A DNA stretch of 22,354 bases from a virus, in the IMG/VR virus record IMGVR_UViG_3300030061_003534, positions 1-22,354 of that record. One strand, 5' to 3'. Made by a program: the position numbers and the translations under genes. Below, in pieces: positions 21,800-22,354 of the stretch (position 1 is its first letter; the number at the start of each line of letters is the position of its first letter). Below the pieces are notes generated by a model that was not told the origin of the DNA, made no database searches, and saw only the letters and a program-made list of their open reading frames with translations.

Positions 21800-22354
21800 A
21801 TGTCTATTATTGAAACACTTACAGAAGGCATCGTAAACCGTGACATGAAGAAGGAGGGCTCTGCTCTTCTTTCTAAGTGGGGAAAAACCGGTCTACTTGA
21901 AGGTCTTCAATCAGAGCACCAGAAGTCAACTATGGCTCGCTTGCTCGAAAACCAAGCAAAAGAACTTCTTCGCGAATCTAGCTCTATGGGAGCAGGTGAT
22001 GTTGAAGGTTTCGCTGCTGTTGCTTTCCCAATCGTTCGTCGTGTATTCGCCGGACTTATCGCTAACGAACTTGTTAGTGTACAACCAATGAGCCTTCCAT
22101 CAGGACTCATCTTCTTTCTTGACTTCGTATATTCACCATCATTGAATGGATCCGATACTCAAGATAGTCGTTTTGGTAACCTCAAAAACGCTTCAATCTA
22201 TGGTACTAACAAAGTTGGTGCTGGAGTAATTGACGGTGTTAGTCTTGTTGATTCTCAAGGTGGCGACCTTTCACAAACTCGTGGAATGGTTGGTTATGCT
22301 TATGGCTCTCCTGAATCTACTGGCTTGGCCGGATCTGTTTCTGTAACCGGTTCT
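21800..22354 (+). CDS. 23: Major capsid protein (T4 gp23-like), 3' end outside window
   Basis: The first 185 codons are present and the frame stays open to the window edge. The propeptide MSIIETLTEGIVNRDMKKEG to ARLLENQAKELLRESSS matches the gp23 N-terminal region. L-R-E at 57-59 before Ser60 is the likely gp21 maturation cut (T4 cuts after Glu65). The mature part begins GAGDVEGFAAVAFPIVRRVF, then LIANELVSVQPMSLPSGLIF, the gp23 signature GxxxPxxRRxxxxLIAxxxxxVQPMxxPxG. The codons are biased (CGT, CTT, GCT), as expected of a very abundant protein. It would form the hexamers of the head after scaffold removal. Confidence 0.96.
   Translation, partial: MSIIETLTEGIVNRDMKKEGSALLSKWGKTGLLEGLQSEHQKSTMARLLENQAKELLRESSSMGAGDVEGFAAVAFPIVRRVFAGLIANELVSVQPMSLPSGLIFFLDFVYSPSLNGSDTQDSRFGNLKNASIYGTNKVGAGVIDGVSLVDSQGGDLSQTRGMVGYAYGSPESTGLAGSVSVTGS

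Overview
The window is a continuous head-gene and adhesin region of a T4-related myovirus. Every supported gene lies on the + strand, most neighbours overlap by TAATG or ATGA or sit a few bases apart, and no stretch above 300 bases is gene-free. The terminase large subunit, portal, prohead protease, scaffold and major capsid protein are all recognisable as T4-type (gp17, gp20, gp21, gp22, gp23). The DNA is AT-rich with many AGA and ATA codons. The protein families look like those of uncultured aquatic T4-like phages, but the host cannot be named from this sequence.

Layout: (1) 1-863, the 3' end of a zinc-site protein and two small proteins sharing one N-terminal leader. (2) 880-6425, a 188-aa protein, terminase, portal with a repetitive C-terminal tail, and two unrecognised proteins. 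(3) 6425-9958, a run of short genes around the gp21 protease. Most of them start with a short amphipathic leader followed by a [L/I]-x-E site like the one gp21 proteases cut, and two have GNAT-acetyltransferase-like cores. A DUF1360-like membrane protein sits among them. (4) 9958-10164, a ribosomal protein bS21 homologue. (5) 10182-20490, seven virion/fibre-type proteins: three tandem paralogues (one split by a LamG-like insertion), a 1424-aa protein with two roughly 580-residue tandem modules, two proteins sharing a C-terminal domain, and one ending in a LamG domain. (6) 20569-end, scaffold gp22 and the first 185 codons of capsid gp23.

Proposed logic: portal, scaffold, protease and capsid protein build the prohead. 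The small leader-bearing proteins would be co-assembled into its core, trimmed by gp21, and either broken down or kept as cargo that enters the host with the DNA, as T4 internal proteins and Alt do. If so, the two GNAT-like proteins are the most interesting part of the window: candidate injected acetyltransferases. The bS21 gene, expressed with the late genes, suggests that host ribosomes are modified during virion production. The fibre genes lie between protease and scaffold instead of the tail sheath and tube genes that T4 has between terminase and portal. Hairpins before and after the 572-aa fibre-like gene (17470-19188), its strong ribosome site, and its capsid-like codon choice suggest a separately controlled, highly expressed product.
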